Assembly: GCA_921293015.1 (NCBI GenBank)
Contig: OV121093.1
Coordinates: 30,514,622 to 30,578,621, forward strand
Direction: 5' to 3'
Length of the DNA: 64,000 nucleotides
From: Phorcus lineatus
Taxonomy: Eukaryota; Mollusca; Gastropoda; Trochida; Trochidae
The notes under the pieces were generated by a model, which worked only from the letters and a program-made list of their open reading frames with translations, was not told the DNA's origin and ran no database searches. Positions 9,368 through 19,616 of this stretch are shown here, one piece after another; the first letter of the stretch is position 1; each line of letters starts with the position of its first letter. A program made the position numbers and the translations under genes.

Positions 9368-11425
9368 TTCCTTGGATGTAGATGATCGAAATTTGTAAAT
9401 ATGAGACTGACCCCCTGACACTTCCATCCTCTCTCAAATATTTGCATGCCAGACATTTTTCCCAAAAAAGGTTTTTCTCCAGAACCGATAGGCATGGGAG
9501 GCTGCCATTTTAGGAATAACATTTTTCTGAAATGAAAACTCAAATTGTAATTTTTGATCTCTCTTCAAATATGGGCGTTGCATGGTGTCAACCCTCAAAT
9601 CTTGTTTTGTCTATATTTAAGAAACAATGCTTGGAATCACAAACTTCCATAACATCATTTTTGTAGAAGGGAGACAATGACATGCACATTTCATTGTCAT
9701 ACCCCCAATAGTACCAGGCATACTAAACACCGCAGTTCTACACCAAACTTTGCATAGGCCAAATTTCTCGAAATATCTTCAAGAGACGAAATAACGATGG
9801 AGATAAATTCGGGTCGATGTTGGTTTATTACGTCACTGCGTGCGTGTCCAACTGCTGGTCCCGACCGACACATCCCTGGACGATGGTGAAAGGTAATGGG
9901 AAGATAGTGCGGAAGTTCTCCTAATATGGTCGCATTGAATTCCTTTCTCTCTTATGAATGTAATATACAACGGTAATAAGAGCAGAATAACAGACTGACC
10001 ATAACTAAACATAAACTGGACAGCTCTGTGCACGTTCTAGAGCAACGATGATGTAATTAAGTATAGCAGTACCAATTAAGGATTAAAAAGGATTGCAGGT
10101 TAATTAGCGTGGCTCACTAAACGTTGCCTTAGGGATATATACATTAAATTGAAAACAATGGTTAAAAGTTGATATTTGATATACGTAGATTTAGATTAAT
10201 AGATATATATTTGAAATAAGAATCCAGAGACGCTTTGGCATGAATGATGAGATATGAAAACATCACGAATCTTTGTTCATCTTGCTTCTGTTTGTTGTAC
10301 ACATAGTACCTACATAATACTGTCTTAAAGTAACATTCGTCCATGTAAAATAGTTACACTTTATCAATCAAAGTAAAAGGTAAAATTGTTTTAGGTTTAC
10401 AGCAGCTCTCAGGGGCTGAAACTGCTTTCATAAACTTATATAATTATTTCTTTCTTATTATTTCAAATGTACTTTTATAGTACAGGGAAAACGGCCAAAG
10501 AAACACTGGTGAAACTTCTATGAAATTTGGAGTCAAGTTGTAAGAAACCCTAAAGATACTCATCAATTGTATATCAATATATAGTTTGTCTTTGACATGT
10601 TTGCATAAATGTAATGCATCACACATACTCACTCCCGAATGAAAAAATATAATTTTTGTTTCTATGAAAAACTATACAAGTCGTCTATATGCACTTCAGT
10701 CAAAATCATACGTCCATTTCACATGTTTACTCGTTTATAACGTCTAAAACACTGTCAACTCCTAACTGTTATACTGACTACTTTAGAGACGTTTAAAAAC
10801 ATTGATTACCTTGTCTATCTTGTCATTCATTAAGGATGTATACGGTCATATTGTCACTGAGAAAAGTACTAAATGCTTTTGTAATCAGAGTCTGAAGTTC
10901 TTGATTTAACGCCACTGTTGATAAGATTCAAGTTTCATTCCCACTCACATTTCTCATTGTAGTGAACTTGAAGGGGTATTTATCTTACCAAGTGGATTTT
11001 AGTCATTAACACTTTGTAATTTACTTGTTAAAGAAGTATTCAACTCACTGTCCATAATATATTCCAATTTGGTTAGATAAATATTGGACAAGCGCCCAAA
11101 TAATCTCATATTCACATGTTTGAGATTATTGCATGTCATTAGATGACGTCATCAAGATCAAGATTTATCTAATAGTCGGAGGTTTGCATAAGAACCCAAC
11201 TACAATTCTTAAGAACTTGCAACCGTAACACAGCATCAACAAGACTTTATATTGCAATAGATCTATTCTGAAACGATATATAAAGTGGTCAAATGATATT
11301 TGTCTTTCATCTTTACTTCGTTCACCTTAATTGTATCATGAATCAATTTGACGGAACTTCTTGCAAGGTTATGCAACTGTGGCTAGATATTCAATTGCTT
11401 AAGCACGGCAGATGACTACCGATAG

Positions 11426-11483
11426 CTCGTGAAAAGCGTGCGAGACATGCAGAGTCGTGTTTGTCAATTGGCAGAATCCGAAT
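11426..11483 (+). repeat. Dispersed E-box motif, copy c
   Basis: CTCGTGAAAAGCGTGCGAG then ACATGCAGAGTCGTG. The first E-box is changed to CTCGTG. With the copy at 23,794 it forms a subtype preceded by TTGC..AAG..ggcag. The SINE at 11,484 is inserted directly after it. Confidence 0.5.
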
Positions 11484-11830
11484 CACTGGGAGTGTAAGGT
11501 GAGTGAGGTGAGTTGGTGCTTTACGCCGCTTTCAAGATTATTTCACTTATATCGCGGCTGCTAGTATTATTGCAGGGAGAAAGCCCGCAACACCATTGTG
11601 GCTATGCATTGCGGTGAAACCTGCGAGCATCGGCTGGAACTAGCGAACCATTGGTGGTACTGCGCTGAATTTCAGTGTAGCATTGCACCCAAACCTGACT
11701 GCGTGTAGAACAGTTCTCTACTGCAGACAAAGTTGCCGAGCCCCTGGCGGGATCCGAACCACGGACCTCCTGATCCGAAGCCGAACGCGCTAACCACTGC
11801 GCTATCCCGCCCCCCACTGGGAGTGTAGGG
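11484..11830 (-). mobile_element. Full-length tRNA-derived SINE with target duplication
   Basis: The direct repeats CACTGGGAGTGTA(A/G)GG at 11,484-11,499 and 11,815-11,830 are the target-site duplication. The body is 11,500-11,814 on the minus strand. Its head contains a pol III A box (GATAGCGCAGTGGTTAGCG) and B box (GTGGTTCGGATCCCG) of tRNA type. The tail end reads as (GTGA)n on the plus strand. Diverged relatives are at about 27,335, 28,385, 38,432, 49,280 and 55,740, and tail fragments at 32,715 and 55,994. Confidence 0.8.
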
Positions 11831-12240
11831 TCGACTCGGCTCTTATCTGGTGATGTGGATTATGACATGTCAACAATGTTCAAACATTTTTTCTTTTAAC
11901 TATATATTCCGTAAATATAGTACAGCCCTAATGCTTTGAGAGTGTGCTGATTTATCTTCTCTGTGTTTCTTCTCATCTTTTAAGAAACACGACTTCTCAA
12001 ACAATTAAATACCATGTTACTCAAACTTTTGCTCTTACATATTTTCGCGATAATACGTTTTATACGTTAATAAGTTTTGTTGGCTTAATTCCAATGTATT
12101 GATTTTATTTTTATGCGTTGTTATTACTATATAAGCTACCCATTAAATACATTAACCAACTTGCTTATCTATAATCTATCTTGATATACACCCTACATAG
12201 ATAACATTTGATACTAGAATAAGTTGAACTAGATGATAGA
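11831..12240. other. Spacer before TRIM gene 2 promoter
   Basis: AT-rich with no coding or repeat signal recognised. Confidence 0.4.
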
Positions 12241-12260
12241 CAGATATGTGTACTAGTCAC

Positions 12261-12332
12261 ATAAGGTCATGTGACTATCAACATCATGTGAAAGATTTCT
12301 AGGGGGCGGATATCAGTGTCATATTGGTGAAG
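12261..12332 (+). promoter_or_regulatory. Promoter and non-coding first exon of TRIM gene 2
   Basis: ATAAGGTCATGTGACTATC corresponds to TATAAAGTCACGTGACTAG of gene 1. The TATA-like and E-box elements are both weakened: TATAAA becomes ATAAGG, and CACGTG becomes CATGTG. The segment ends TGAAG|GTAAGA, a splice donor after 12,332. The homology across 8-9 kb of otherwise diverged sequence supports a shared promoter origin. The weakened elements suggest the gene 2 promoter has decayed or changed regulation. Confidence 0.5.
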
Positions 12333-12938
12333 GTAAGACTCGGAGTTTGATTCACTTCGAATTTTGTACTCAAATATCATAAACAATAGACTAAGGATGT
12401 TTGGGGAAAAGGTTTAACATCAATAAAAAAAATATTCATATTTTTCTTTGTTGTTTTCGAATTCAAATATATCAATGATATTGTATAGAAAAAATCGTAA
12501 CCAGCTTTTATAAAGATAACTTAAAATGCTTCAAAAGTTGGACATCACATTACCTCTATTGTTTTTTCTGGCCTGCATAGTTCGAGATATGACATGCAAT
12601 AACAGACTTGTTTCTGTTTTAATAGAAATGTAATTTTGCCATCAAAATGGCAATGAAAGTTATGTGAGATCATGTGCACTCACTTAAGCTTCAGACCCTT
12701 TATTTACCTAGTACATCAACAATTCTTAGGTCGGCTGTGAGATATATTTAGGCATATGTATTATCTGTGATGGAGAACAACCCAGTCTTTAAATTACCCA
12801 TAAGTGAGACTGACTGTCCACGTTGAAACGGTTAAAATATTTAGGTAACATCTAACTTGTTACAAAACAATAGATAAAACTTTAAAAATTAGATATTGTC
12901 ATTGTGAAATGATTTATCGTCCAAAACTCTGTTCCACA

Positions 12939-12990
12939 GGAGATATCGCTTGTGGAAGATCAAGCGATATCTCCTAGGAGATATCTTTTT
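12939..12990. repeat. Perfect 14-bp stem hairpin with a third partial arm
   Basis: GGAGATATCGCTTG (12,939-12,952) and CAAGCGATATCTCC (12,961-12,974) are perfect complements around an 8-nt loop. They are followed at once by TAGGAGATATC, which can compete with the left arm. It lies between the non-coding exon and the RING exon of gene 2. Function is unknown. Confidence 0.6.
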
Positions 12991-13015
12991 GGCAGTAGAT
13001 TTTGAACAGTGCCCC

Positions 13016-13122
13016 TCTGACGTCAAGTATATGACATCACAGTTGTTTTACATCATCAAGTAATGACATCACAATGCTATGACGTCAGAAACACTACGAC
13101 TTCACAATGCTATGACATCACC
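13016..13122. repeat. Cluster of TGACRTCA (CRE-like) motifs
   Basis: TGACGTCA, TGACATCA, TGACATCA, TGACGTCA and TGACATCA occur within about 100 bp, some inside repeated CACAATGCTATGAC. TGACGTCA is the palindromic CREB/ATF site. The spacing suggests a degenerate minisatellite rather than independent sites. Confidence 0.5.
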
Positions 13123-13207
13123 GCACTTGGAGTCTTAGGGCAGCAGGGTGTTCAGTAATGTTCATTTGTCAATCAAATGTAATGAAAAATGATTTTGGAT
13201 GATAAAT

Positions 13208-13353
13208 AGAATCTCACCCTCATGTCTTCTGATATCAAACATATCAACACTCGTTGATAAAAGTTAAATATCCTCGGCAAGCCTCGGATATTTGTAACTT
13301 TTATCAACTTGTGTTGATATATTTGATATCAGAAGACACTTGGGTGAGATTCT
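13208..13353. mobile_element. Foldback element with about 67-bp inverted arms
   Basis: The left arm starts AGAATCTCACCCTCATG and passes through TCTTCTGATATCAAA. The right arm ends TTTGATATCAGAAGA...GGGTGAGATTCT. The arms meet at ATATCC(TCGGCAAGCCTC)GGATAT, so almost the entire 146 bp pairs with itself. It has no coding capacity. It is a foldback MITE or a palindromic regulatory RNA source, and sits immediately before motif copy d. Confidence 0.7.
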
Positions 13354-13394
13354 CTATATCGTTGACAATGGGACAGATATTTCAGAAGCTGATG

Positions 13395-13470
13395 CACGTG
13401 AAAAGCATGCAGCCCGTGCAGGTCGAGGCGGGTGAATCAGTGCAATAGTGTCGTTACATGTTTTTGTTGT
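13395..13470 (+). repeat. Dispersed E-box motif, copy d
   Basis: CACGTGAAAAGCATGCAGCC then CGTGCAGGTCGAGGCGG and GTGAATCAGTGCAATAG. It lies about 150 bp before the former RING-exon acceptor of gene 2 (13,556). Confidence 0.6.
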
Positions 13471-13556
13471 CAGGGTGATTTTGTTAATTGACATTGGCAG
13501 GTGTTCAAAGATAGGCTGGAACAGTATAAAAAAAAGTACTTTTTGCATCATTGAAG

Positions 13557-14461
13557 AGGCAGACTTAAACTGGCATTAAGCTTTAAATTATCTGCTATTC
13601 AGTAATTTTATATAAAATACCTTGTAGAAACATGTTTATTTTCTAAATCATACTTTAGATTGGAAACTTGCAATCCTTTATCAACCCTGCAATTATTATT
13701 CTTATTTTCAAATCAATAGACTAGAAAAACTAGTCATTTCATAATGTTCGGTTTTGAATACTTTGATACTATCCTGTACTCTTTGTACTTTTACAAAATT
13801 CTATGTAGAGTGGCACTACTTACGATTATGATTTCGGTATAGAATATAATATTTTCGTATAATTAAGAATAATGTGATTTCTTTAACTATTATATTAAAT
13901 CAACCAAATATCTGAACAGCTTTAGTGGTTGATGAAGTACTCATTTACATTTATAGTGTAGCTGATGTTAAGGTTAGGAAATATCTAATACACAAATGTC
14001 ATGACCAGATATACTTTATCAACCCTGTAATTATTATTCAAATCAATAAACTAGTAAAACAATGTCATTTTAAAATGTATGGTTTTGAATACTTGACATA
14101 TTAGAGTTGATGATACTATCCTGTACTCTTTGTACTTTTACAAAATTCTATGTAGAGTGGCACTACCCACGATTATGATTTCGTTATAGAATATAATATT
14201 TTTGTTTAATTCAAAATAATGTGATTTTAGTAACTATTATATCACATGAACCAAATATCTGAACAGCTTTAGTGGTTGATGAAGTAGTCATTTACATGTA
14301 TAGTGTAGCTGATGTTAAGGTTAGGAAATTTCAGTGTTATTTATTTGTGAGAAGAATAATTTACGAAATCAGGTTAAATACCAGTTTTGTTTTGCCAAAA
14401 ACTGTGTTGGTCTCTTTTTAACCGTTCTGACAGTGAAATATTCCATGTTCACAGGTCCAAA
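13557..14461 (+). other. Expanded 5' region of TRIM gene 2 RING exon
   Basis: AGGCAGACTTAAACTGGCATTA at 13,557 matches the 5' UTR of the gene 1 RING exon. In gene 1 the ATG follows within 30 bp. In gene 2 about 880 bp intervene, mostly the two-copy repeat at 13,676-14,329. A possible replacement acceptor is CCATGTTCACAG|GTCC just before the ATG at 14,462. Confidence 0.55.
13676..14329 (+). repeat. Two-copy tandem repeat, period 338 bp
   Basis: TTTATCAACCCTG starts at 13,677 and again at 14,015. Both copies contain CTATCCTGTACTCTTTGTAC, CTATGTAGAGTGGCACTAC and GAACAGCTTTAGTGGTTG, and end in GATGTTAAGGTTAGGAAAT. It is absent from gene 1, so it is an insertion or local expansion that displaced the gene 2 start codon from its leader. 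Confidence 0.8.
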
Positions 14462-14732
14462 ATGGCGACATCAGTTCAGCTACTGACTTGCAGCATCTGT
14501 ATGGAGGTGTTTGTGCAGCCAGGAACACTTGACTGTCAACACTCATTCTGCAAGAACTGCCTAGGGAAATATCTACACACAAGAGAAGAAGCTGTGAGAA
14601 ACCAATCCATCCCCTGTCCCACGTGCAGACAAGATACCCCAGTACCCCACCATGACAGACCCATGGAAGAGTGGGTTAGACAGCTGAAACCAGGACTGCT
14701 TGTAACTGGACTCATGGACACATTCCCACAAG
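14462..14732 (+). CDS. TRIM gene 2, RING exon
   Basis: The start ATG at 14,462 corresponds to the gene 1 start. An upstream in-frame ATG at 14,387 exists but lies in the inserted repeat region and has no homologue in gene 1. The exon encodes a complete C3HC4 RING with all ligands (C-x2-C, C-x-H-x2-C-x2-C, CPTC), including the TGC that gene 1 has lost. The donor AAG|GTACCA follows 14,732 in phase 1. Identity to gene 1 is high throughout, with gene 2 four codons shorter near its start. The locus is disrupted further on by stops in the next exon. Confidence 0.75.
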
Positions 14733-15029
14733 GTACCAGCATGAAATTTGTTGAAGAATAGTTAGGAATCGGTTAGATATGAAAGGCACTAACCCACGCC
14801 CATGGTATGTGGTTTTGAATAATTCACAAGCTATTATTAAGGCATCATTACATGATATATGATATATCAATACATTGTACAATGATGACTTACAAAACAG
14901 TTTTTCACGACAATTTAAGCTCACTGTCAAGTTGTATAACAAAAGAAAGTTAAACTTCCAAGATGGTTTATATCATATATAACGATGGATTGCCCTTAGA
15001 GTTACATTTTTAACATTTCTGTTTTACAG
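14733..15029 (+). other. Second intron of TRIM gene 2
   Basis: Donor GTACCA and acceptor TGTTTTACAG|GATC. It is about 110 bp longer than the homologous intron of gene 1 and shares the ACATGATATATGATATATCAA region in shortened form. Confidence 0.65.
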
Positions 15030-16669
15030 GATCACATCATTGCTCGCTATGCGAACAGAAAGGAAAGACAACTCAAGCCACTTATTGGTGTTCTGAGTGT
15101 GAAAGTTCGTACTGCAAGAGTTGACTGCAGATGCACAATGATATACCAAGTTTAAAGAAACATGAAGTTGTACCAGTCACAGACAAGAAGTCTCGACAAA
15201 AGAAATTTATCTGCAAGGAACATGATGAAAAAATTAAGCTTTACTGTAAGGACTGTAACAAACCCTTGTGTACTGTCTGCTGCAGTATTGCTCACAGAAC
15301 ATGTAAAGAGGTCATCACTACTAAAGAAAAGCTGACGGAGGTCAAATAAAAACTTCAAGGATGTCAACAATATGTGGCTGAGAAAATTAATTTGACAAAT
15401 GGGGAAATTAAAAATATTGATCTGCAAAGAAAAAACCTGTTGGATGATAGGTCAAAGTTTGAATCAGAAATAAGAAAAAACATTAAAGAAGCTATTGATG
15501 CACTGAAACAGAAGGAAGATCAGCTGATAAAGAAGGTGAAGGATCAAACGGAACAAGACAAGGAGCAGTTGAGGTCGATGATGAAGACAAAACAAATGGA
15601 TCTACAGCTGTACCAGCAGCAGTCTCAGTCAATCCAGCAGGCCCTGGAGATGGAGGATGAGGCGCAGCTGTTTGAGATGTATCTGTCGTCTGGATCAGGA
15701 GCAGATGTCACAGTGACACTGAGGAAGGACAGAACAGATGTAGCTGACATCAGCTTTAAACACGACCTTGCTCAACTGAAGGAACAGATTGAAATGATGG
15801 ACGTGATGATTAAGAAGGTGGATTTGAACATTCAGCAGATTGATAACATAGACCTGACAGCAGCACCTGTATTAGATGAAGTTATCAACGCTGAACTTCA
15901 TGTGAACGACAGTTGCAGTGTTACAGATGGTTTGGTCATGGAAATAACAGGAATAAAAGTCACACTTGTTGCTGATTTTGGCTCTGAATGTCTGAAATCA
16001 TTTTACACTAAAGGAGGACAGTCATGTTCAAGTGTACTCAAAGTGTCTGGTAAGCCCTGGTGTTTAACAGTTATCAATGAAGGCAAGGTAGCTGTGTCTA
16101 TTCCTGACTCTCAACGTATCATCACAGTTGCTGTGACTCCTGACCTGGAACTCCTGTCTACAATACAGACAAGTAAGAATTACAAGGGTCTGTCTACACT
16201 GGATCAGTCAACACTAGTGGCAGGTTCTAATAATCCATCCTCTGTGGATCTGATTGATATGAAGGGAACCATCTTGAAGACCTTTACAACACTTTCTGCC
16301 ATAGGAAAGAGCTTCATTAATCCTCACTACATACATGTAACCAGACAGGGCACTATCCTGGTGTCAGATAATGGTCTGAGGTCTGTCATCTGTCTGAAAC
16401 GGTCTGGTGACATTGTATTCACATACACACCTACTGGAGACAGAGCATTGAGAGATCTACGGGGAGTCACATCCACCAGTACAGGAGACGTTATTGTAGC
16501 TGACTGTAGCACACACAGAGTGATTCATCTCCGCAGCAATGGAGAGTTCATAAAAGACATTGTGACTAAAACAGATGGTTTACACGGTGCAACTGGTCTG
16601 TGTGTTGATGGAAATAAACTGTGTGTTGCTTTGTACAACAAAGGTTTACACAAATACAGATTTGGTTAG
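15030..16669 (+). pseudogene. TRIM gene 2, B-box / coiled-coil / propeller exon with two stops
   Basis: Colinear with 6285-7924 and ending at TAG 16,667-16,669, for a nominal 636 residues. TGA at 15,122-15,124 replaces the last cysteine of B-box 1 (gene 1: TGT). TAA at 15,347-15,349 replaces a serine early in the coiled coil (gene 1: TCA). Both are single-base changes and no frameshift is present. Open segments remain: 15,131-15,349 (B-box 2) and 15,374-16,669, a 431-residue frame with coiled coil plus propeller. The propeller differs from gene 1 far more than the coiled coil does. A normal TRIM protein is not possible. A B-box-less coiled-coil/propeller product is conceivable but unproven. 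Confidence 0.8.
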
Positions 16670-16859
16670 GTGTGCAAGTTTTAATGTCAACAAAGATAGA
16701 AGAAGTGACACTGGAAACCAATCGATGCCAAACGTAAATTATCAAACAGAAGTTGTGAAAACAGATGGCTATAACTGTAAGAAAAACACCTCAAAACCAA
16801 ACAAAAGTTTCAACTGATTTAATGTTGTGACTTATGATTTGTTGAAACATTTAGGTGAA
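16670..16859 (+). other. 3' flank of TRIM gene 2
   Basis: A short AT-rich flank. An open frame overlapping the end of the TRIM exon in another frame is not considered real. Confidence 0.4.
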
Positions 16860-18940
16860 AAAATAATATTGTCATGTAGTAGTTTAATATTCGTCATTAA
16901 TATTGTCAGGCAAATAGTTACTATAAGGGAGGAATGAATATTCAACAAACATAATAATTATTTTGGCATATTTGACATTTACAAGTTTGCAGAGTCATCT
17001 TTGGTGAATCGGTGCCTATTCATCCAAGTATTAAAGTGTAGCTTAGATAGTAAAATTAACATTTTGAGCCAGTAAATGATAGAATTTGTAAGGAGAGAAA
17101 CAAGTTTTTAAAGGCTACAACATATTTTGGGTAAATGGGTTATATATATCTCACTGTTATTTACGACAATGTTAATTGATGTTATTAAAATGTTGCGTTC
17201 TTCATTGATTAACCTCTACCGTGACCTATAGCTACAATTAAAAGAGATCAGAACACGGGTAATTCTCTACTTGACTGTTTGAACAACCTGCTTTTGAACG
17301 GCAAACACGATTTTCACGTGCAGATTCGTATCCCGTGTGAAATGAACACGCTTTGCACGTGCAGCACATGCTTCTTATTTCTTGGCTTCAAATGATTGTT
17401 GACAGTTCTGTACATTTCTCTTTAAAGATAGTTGTACTGTTTCATTACATTGATGACCGGATACTAGTATCTTTGCTTAGAGTTTTATAAAACATATATG
17501 TCTATCTTATTTACTATGACGCAGTTAATTACACGTATCTTAGTAGATATTTTGACTTTGGTAACTTTGTACATAGTGTATGTTGCACTAACTAAACTAA
17601 ATGTCTCCTAATAAAAGTTTTCCATTTAACATGCTTTCGAGGTTTAATTGAAGTATAAGATGAAATAATGTGAGATTTAACCCAACTCTTGGGACCTAAA
17701 TTGCTTTCAAAGTCTCATTCATCTCAAACCAACAGTTATTATTCTGGGCAACAAGACGCCATGACATCAAACAAGGATGAACTTCATTGTGATATGGAGT
17801 CGCATTGTAACAAATCTTAAAGTGACACTCTGTTGTTATTAATATAGTTTGTCTTTGACATATATACCCCCCGGATGTCAAATATGATAAATTCTTTGTT
17901 TTCAATGAAAATCTAGAAACATACCTCACGTTTACACTGTCTTTGACTGCTTGAGAAAAGTGTCCAAACTTACGTTTGACTACTTGACACGCATCATTTG
18001 TCCGTTTTGTTTATCATTAGTTATATATACCTTCATATTGTCACTGGACAAAACTTGTAAATGCTAGTGCAATCAACAGTCTGAAATTTGGTCAAATGTC
18101 ATCGTTTATAAGATTCAAGTTTCATTCTCACTCACATCATTCATGGAAGTGAACATGGAGAGTTATTCATCTTGCATAGCGAGTTTTCATTATGATATCA
18201 TAATTGTATTCCTTAGCTCTTTCCACGAAGTTTGTGTTGATTATTTAATCTTTTGAGTCAAGAATAGGTACATTATGAAATTTAAGTTCACCTGTACAAA
18301 ATATTTACGTATCGTACCGTGAACTATTCGTATCTGAGTAAGCGAACTAACAATTATACTACCAGGTGGATTAAAATTGCTTGTAATGTTATTACAAACT
18401 GTAGAAGTTGTTATTTTTGCATTATCTGTTTTGTGTTGCATCGTGTCTGAAATATCTTAAACAGATTATAGATAAAACTATATTTTCCATACTTGTGAAA
18501 TAAGTCCTGAATTATGGTATGTGTCACAAACCCTCGCAGCAGTTTCATTGGCCTGTTTAGAAATATCGTGACATTGTTATGTGGAACAACTTTTAGCAGT
18601 TACCCATTTCATTTATCTTACTGGCAATGTTCGTTATAAGTTCCTCCCTTAACACAGCATCGCGTAGAATTCTAAACGATATTAAATTGGTCAAATAATA
18701 TGTGTCTTTCATCTATTTTTTTAATTCATCTAATTTGAGATTTTAACGAATATTTCGAAACCTTTCAACAAGTTATAAAACTATGTATGAGTTTTCAAAT
18801 CTACTTTATAATCACCAGAGCCCTATTGAGACGACAGGATCATTTGAGAGTGTTACACCGGTTATGTACCAATTATAAACAGCTTTCGGTCAGCACGTGA
18901 AAAGCGTGCAGTTCATGCAGAGTCATCTCCACTGTTGTGT
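16860..18940 (+). repeat. TRIM-downstream duplicated block R2
   Basis: Colinear with R1 from about 8150 to 11,430 but more diverged. The first E-box motif is reduced to GCAGAGTCATCTTTGGTGAATC near 16,990. The GCACGTGCAG pair is kept at 17,316-17,372. The right part matches R1 10,900-11,400 (TTCATTCTCACTCACAT, AACACAGCATC, TCTTTCATCT). No gene is seen. Confidence 0.7.
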
Positions 18941-18970
18941 TTGTTGAATCAGTGTCAAGGTGTCAAAGTA
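18894..18970 (+). repeat. Dispersed E-box motif, copy e
   Basis: CACGTGAAAAGCGTGCAG then TTCATGCAGAGTCATCTCC, followed by TTGAATCAGTGTCAAGG. It is nearly identical to copy b in the first 38 bp. Confidence 0.65.
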
Positions 18971-19369
18971 ATAAGATGCAGTTTAGATAGCACTAGTAAG
19001 AGTTTCCCTCAAGTAACTGTTTACTTTTATAAGAAGAAAAATAGAAGTTTAACATGAAGAAAAAGACTTTGTTCCGCAGCTGAACACGCTAACCATCACG
19101 TTATCTCTCCCCGAGGAACATTGAGCTCCTGTAAAGCTATGTTATATAATTCACTTGTTAAAGGTGCTCAGAGCATGTTATATACAATGTGTATGCGGCT
19201 GAATAAGATAAAGAATGCCGTCTTTGCTGACTTGAGTTCAAATATATCCCTTACCTTGCATCTGTATCACCACAATGGCAAACTTATGACATGTTCCTAT
19301 TTTCAATTGTAATGCATACACGGTCATTTTGACCTTAAAAAGTGAAAATTCTGAATCCAATCTACCGGA
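18971..19369. other. Spacer between motif copy e and MITE fragment
   Basis: No coding or structural signal recognised. Short frames here have no family features. Confidence 0.4.
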
Positions 19370-19616
19370 ATATTAGTTAAATGACCAACTTAACACTATT
19401 AACAAATATTTGTCTTTGTATTTGCCGTAAATAACTTTTCAAAGCCGATGTCCGGTTTCCGATCACAAATCGCCACTTAAACATGTTTATTGTCCTAATA
19501 TTGAACTGATAAGCATTGGACTTCTGATTTTTTTACTCGAATACTTCTCGATTAAATAACACCATTTAAAAAGTTTGACATAGTTGACTCCAACAACATG
19601 TTCTGTGCCCCTTTAA
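19370..19616 (-). mobile_element. Partial TTAA-family MITE, inverted
   Basis: Ends AACATGTTCTGTGCCCCTTTAA, the complement of the left terminus of the element at 4129. The internal stretch GATGTCCGGTTTCCGATCAC matches the complement of GATCGAAAACCGGACA. The distal end is not clear. Confidence 0.55.

Larger units (their letters stand above)
8150..11430 (+). repeat. TRIM-downstream duplicated block R1
   Basis: This long non-coding block recurs twice. R2 at about 16,860-18,940 is colinear with it to its right end: both contain CACAGCATC, AAACGATAT and ATTTGTCTTTCATCT or TGTGTCTTTCATCT. R3 at about 19,690-21,880 is closer in its left two thirds. Shared landmarks with R3 include CAACTCCCGGGCAGCACGTG, ATTGTCCGGCGAC and CAGAACCGATAGGCATGG. 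No credible protein is encoded. The frame on the minus strand near 9011-9427 is produced by an internal tandem duplication and is not conserved in R3. Confidence 0.75.

Noticed and set aside
9011..9427. Minus-strand 138-codon frame with repeated peptide
   Set aside because: The repetition comes from the 114-bp DNA duplication, and the frame is not conserved in the homologous block at 20.6 kb.
11602..11817. Minus-strand 71-codon frame over the SINE
   Set aside because: It translates the tRNA-like head of a SINE. The peptide begins GIAQWLARSASDQ, a familiar artefact of tRNA-derived repeats.
5916..15124. TGA codons at TRIM zinc cysteines as selenocysteine
   Set aside because: Attractive because both replace Cys, but TRIM zinc fingers are not known selenoproteins, no SECIS was identified, and gene 2 also has a TAA. 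Nonsense mutation is simpler.
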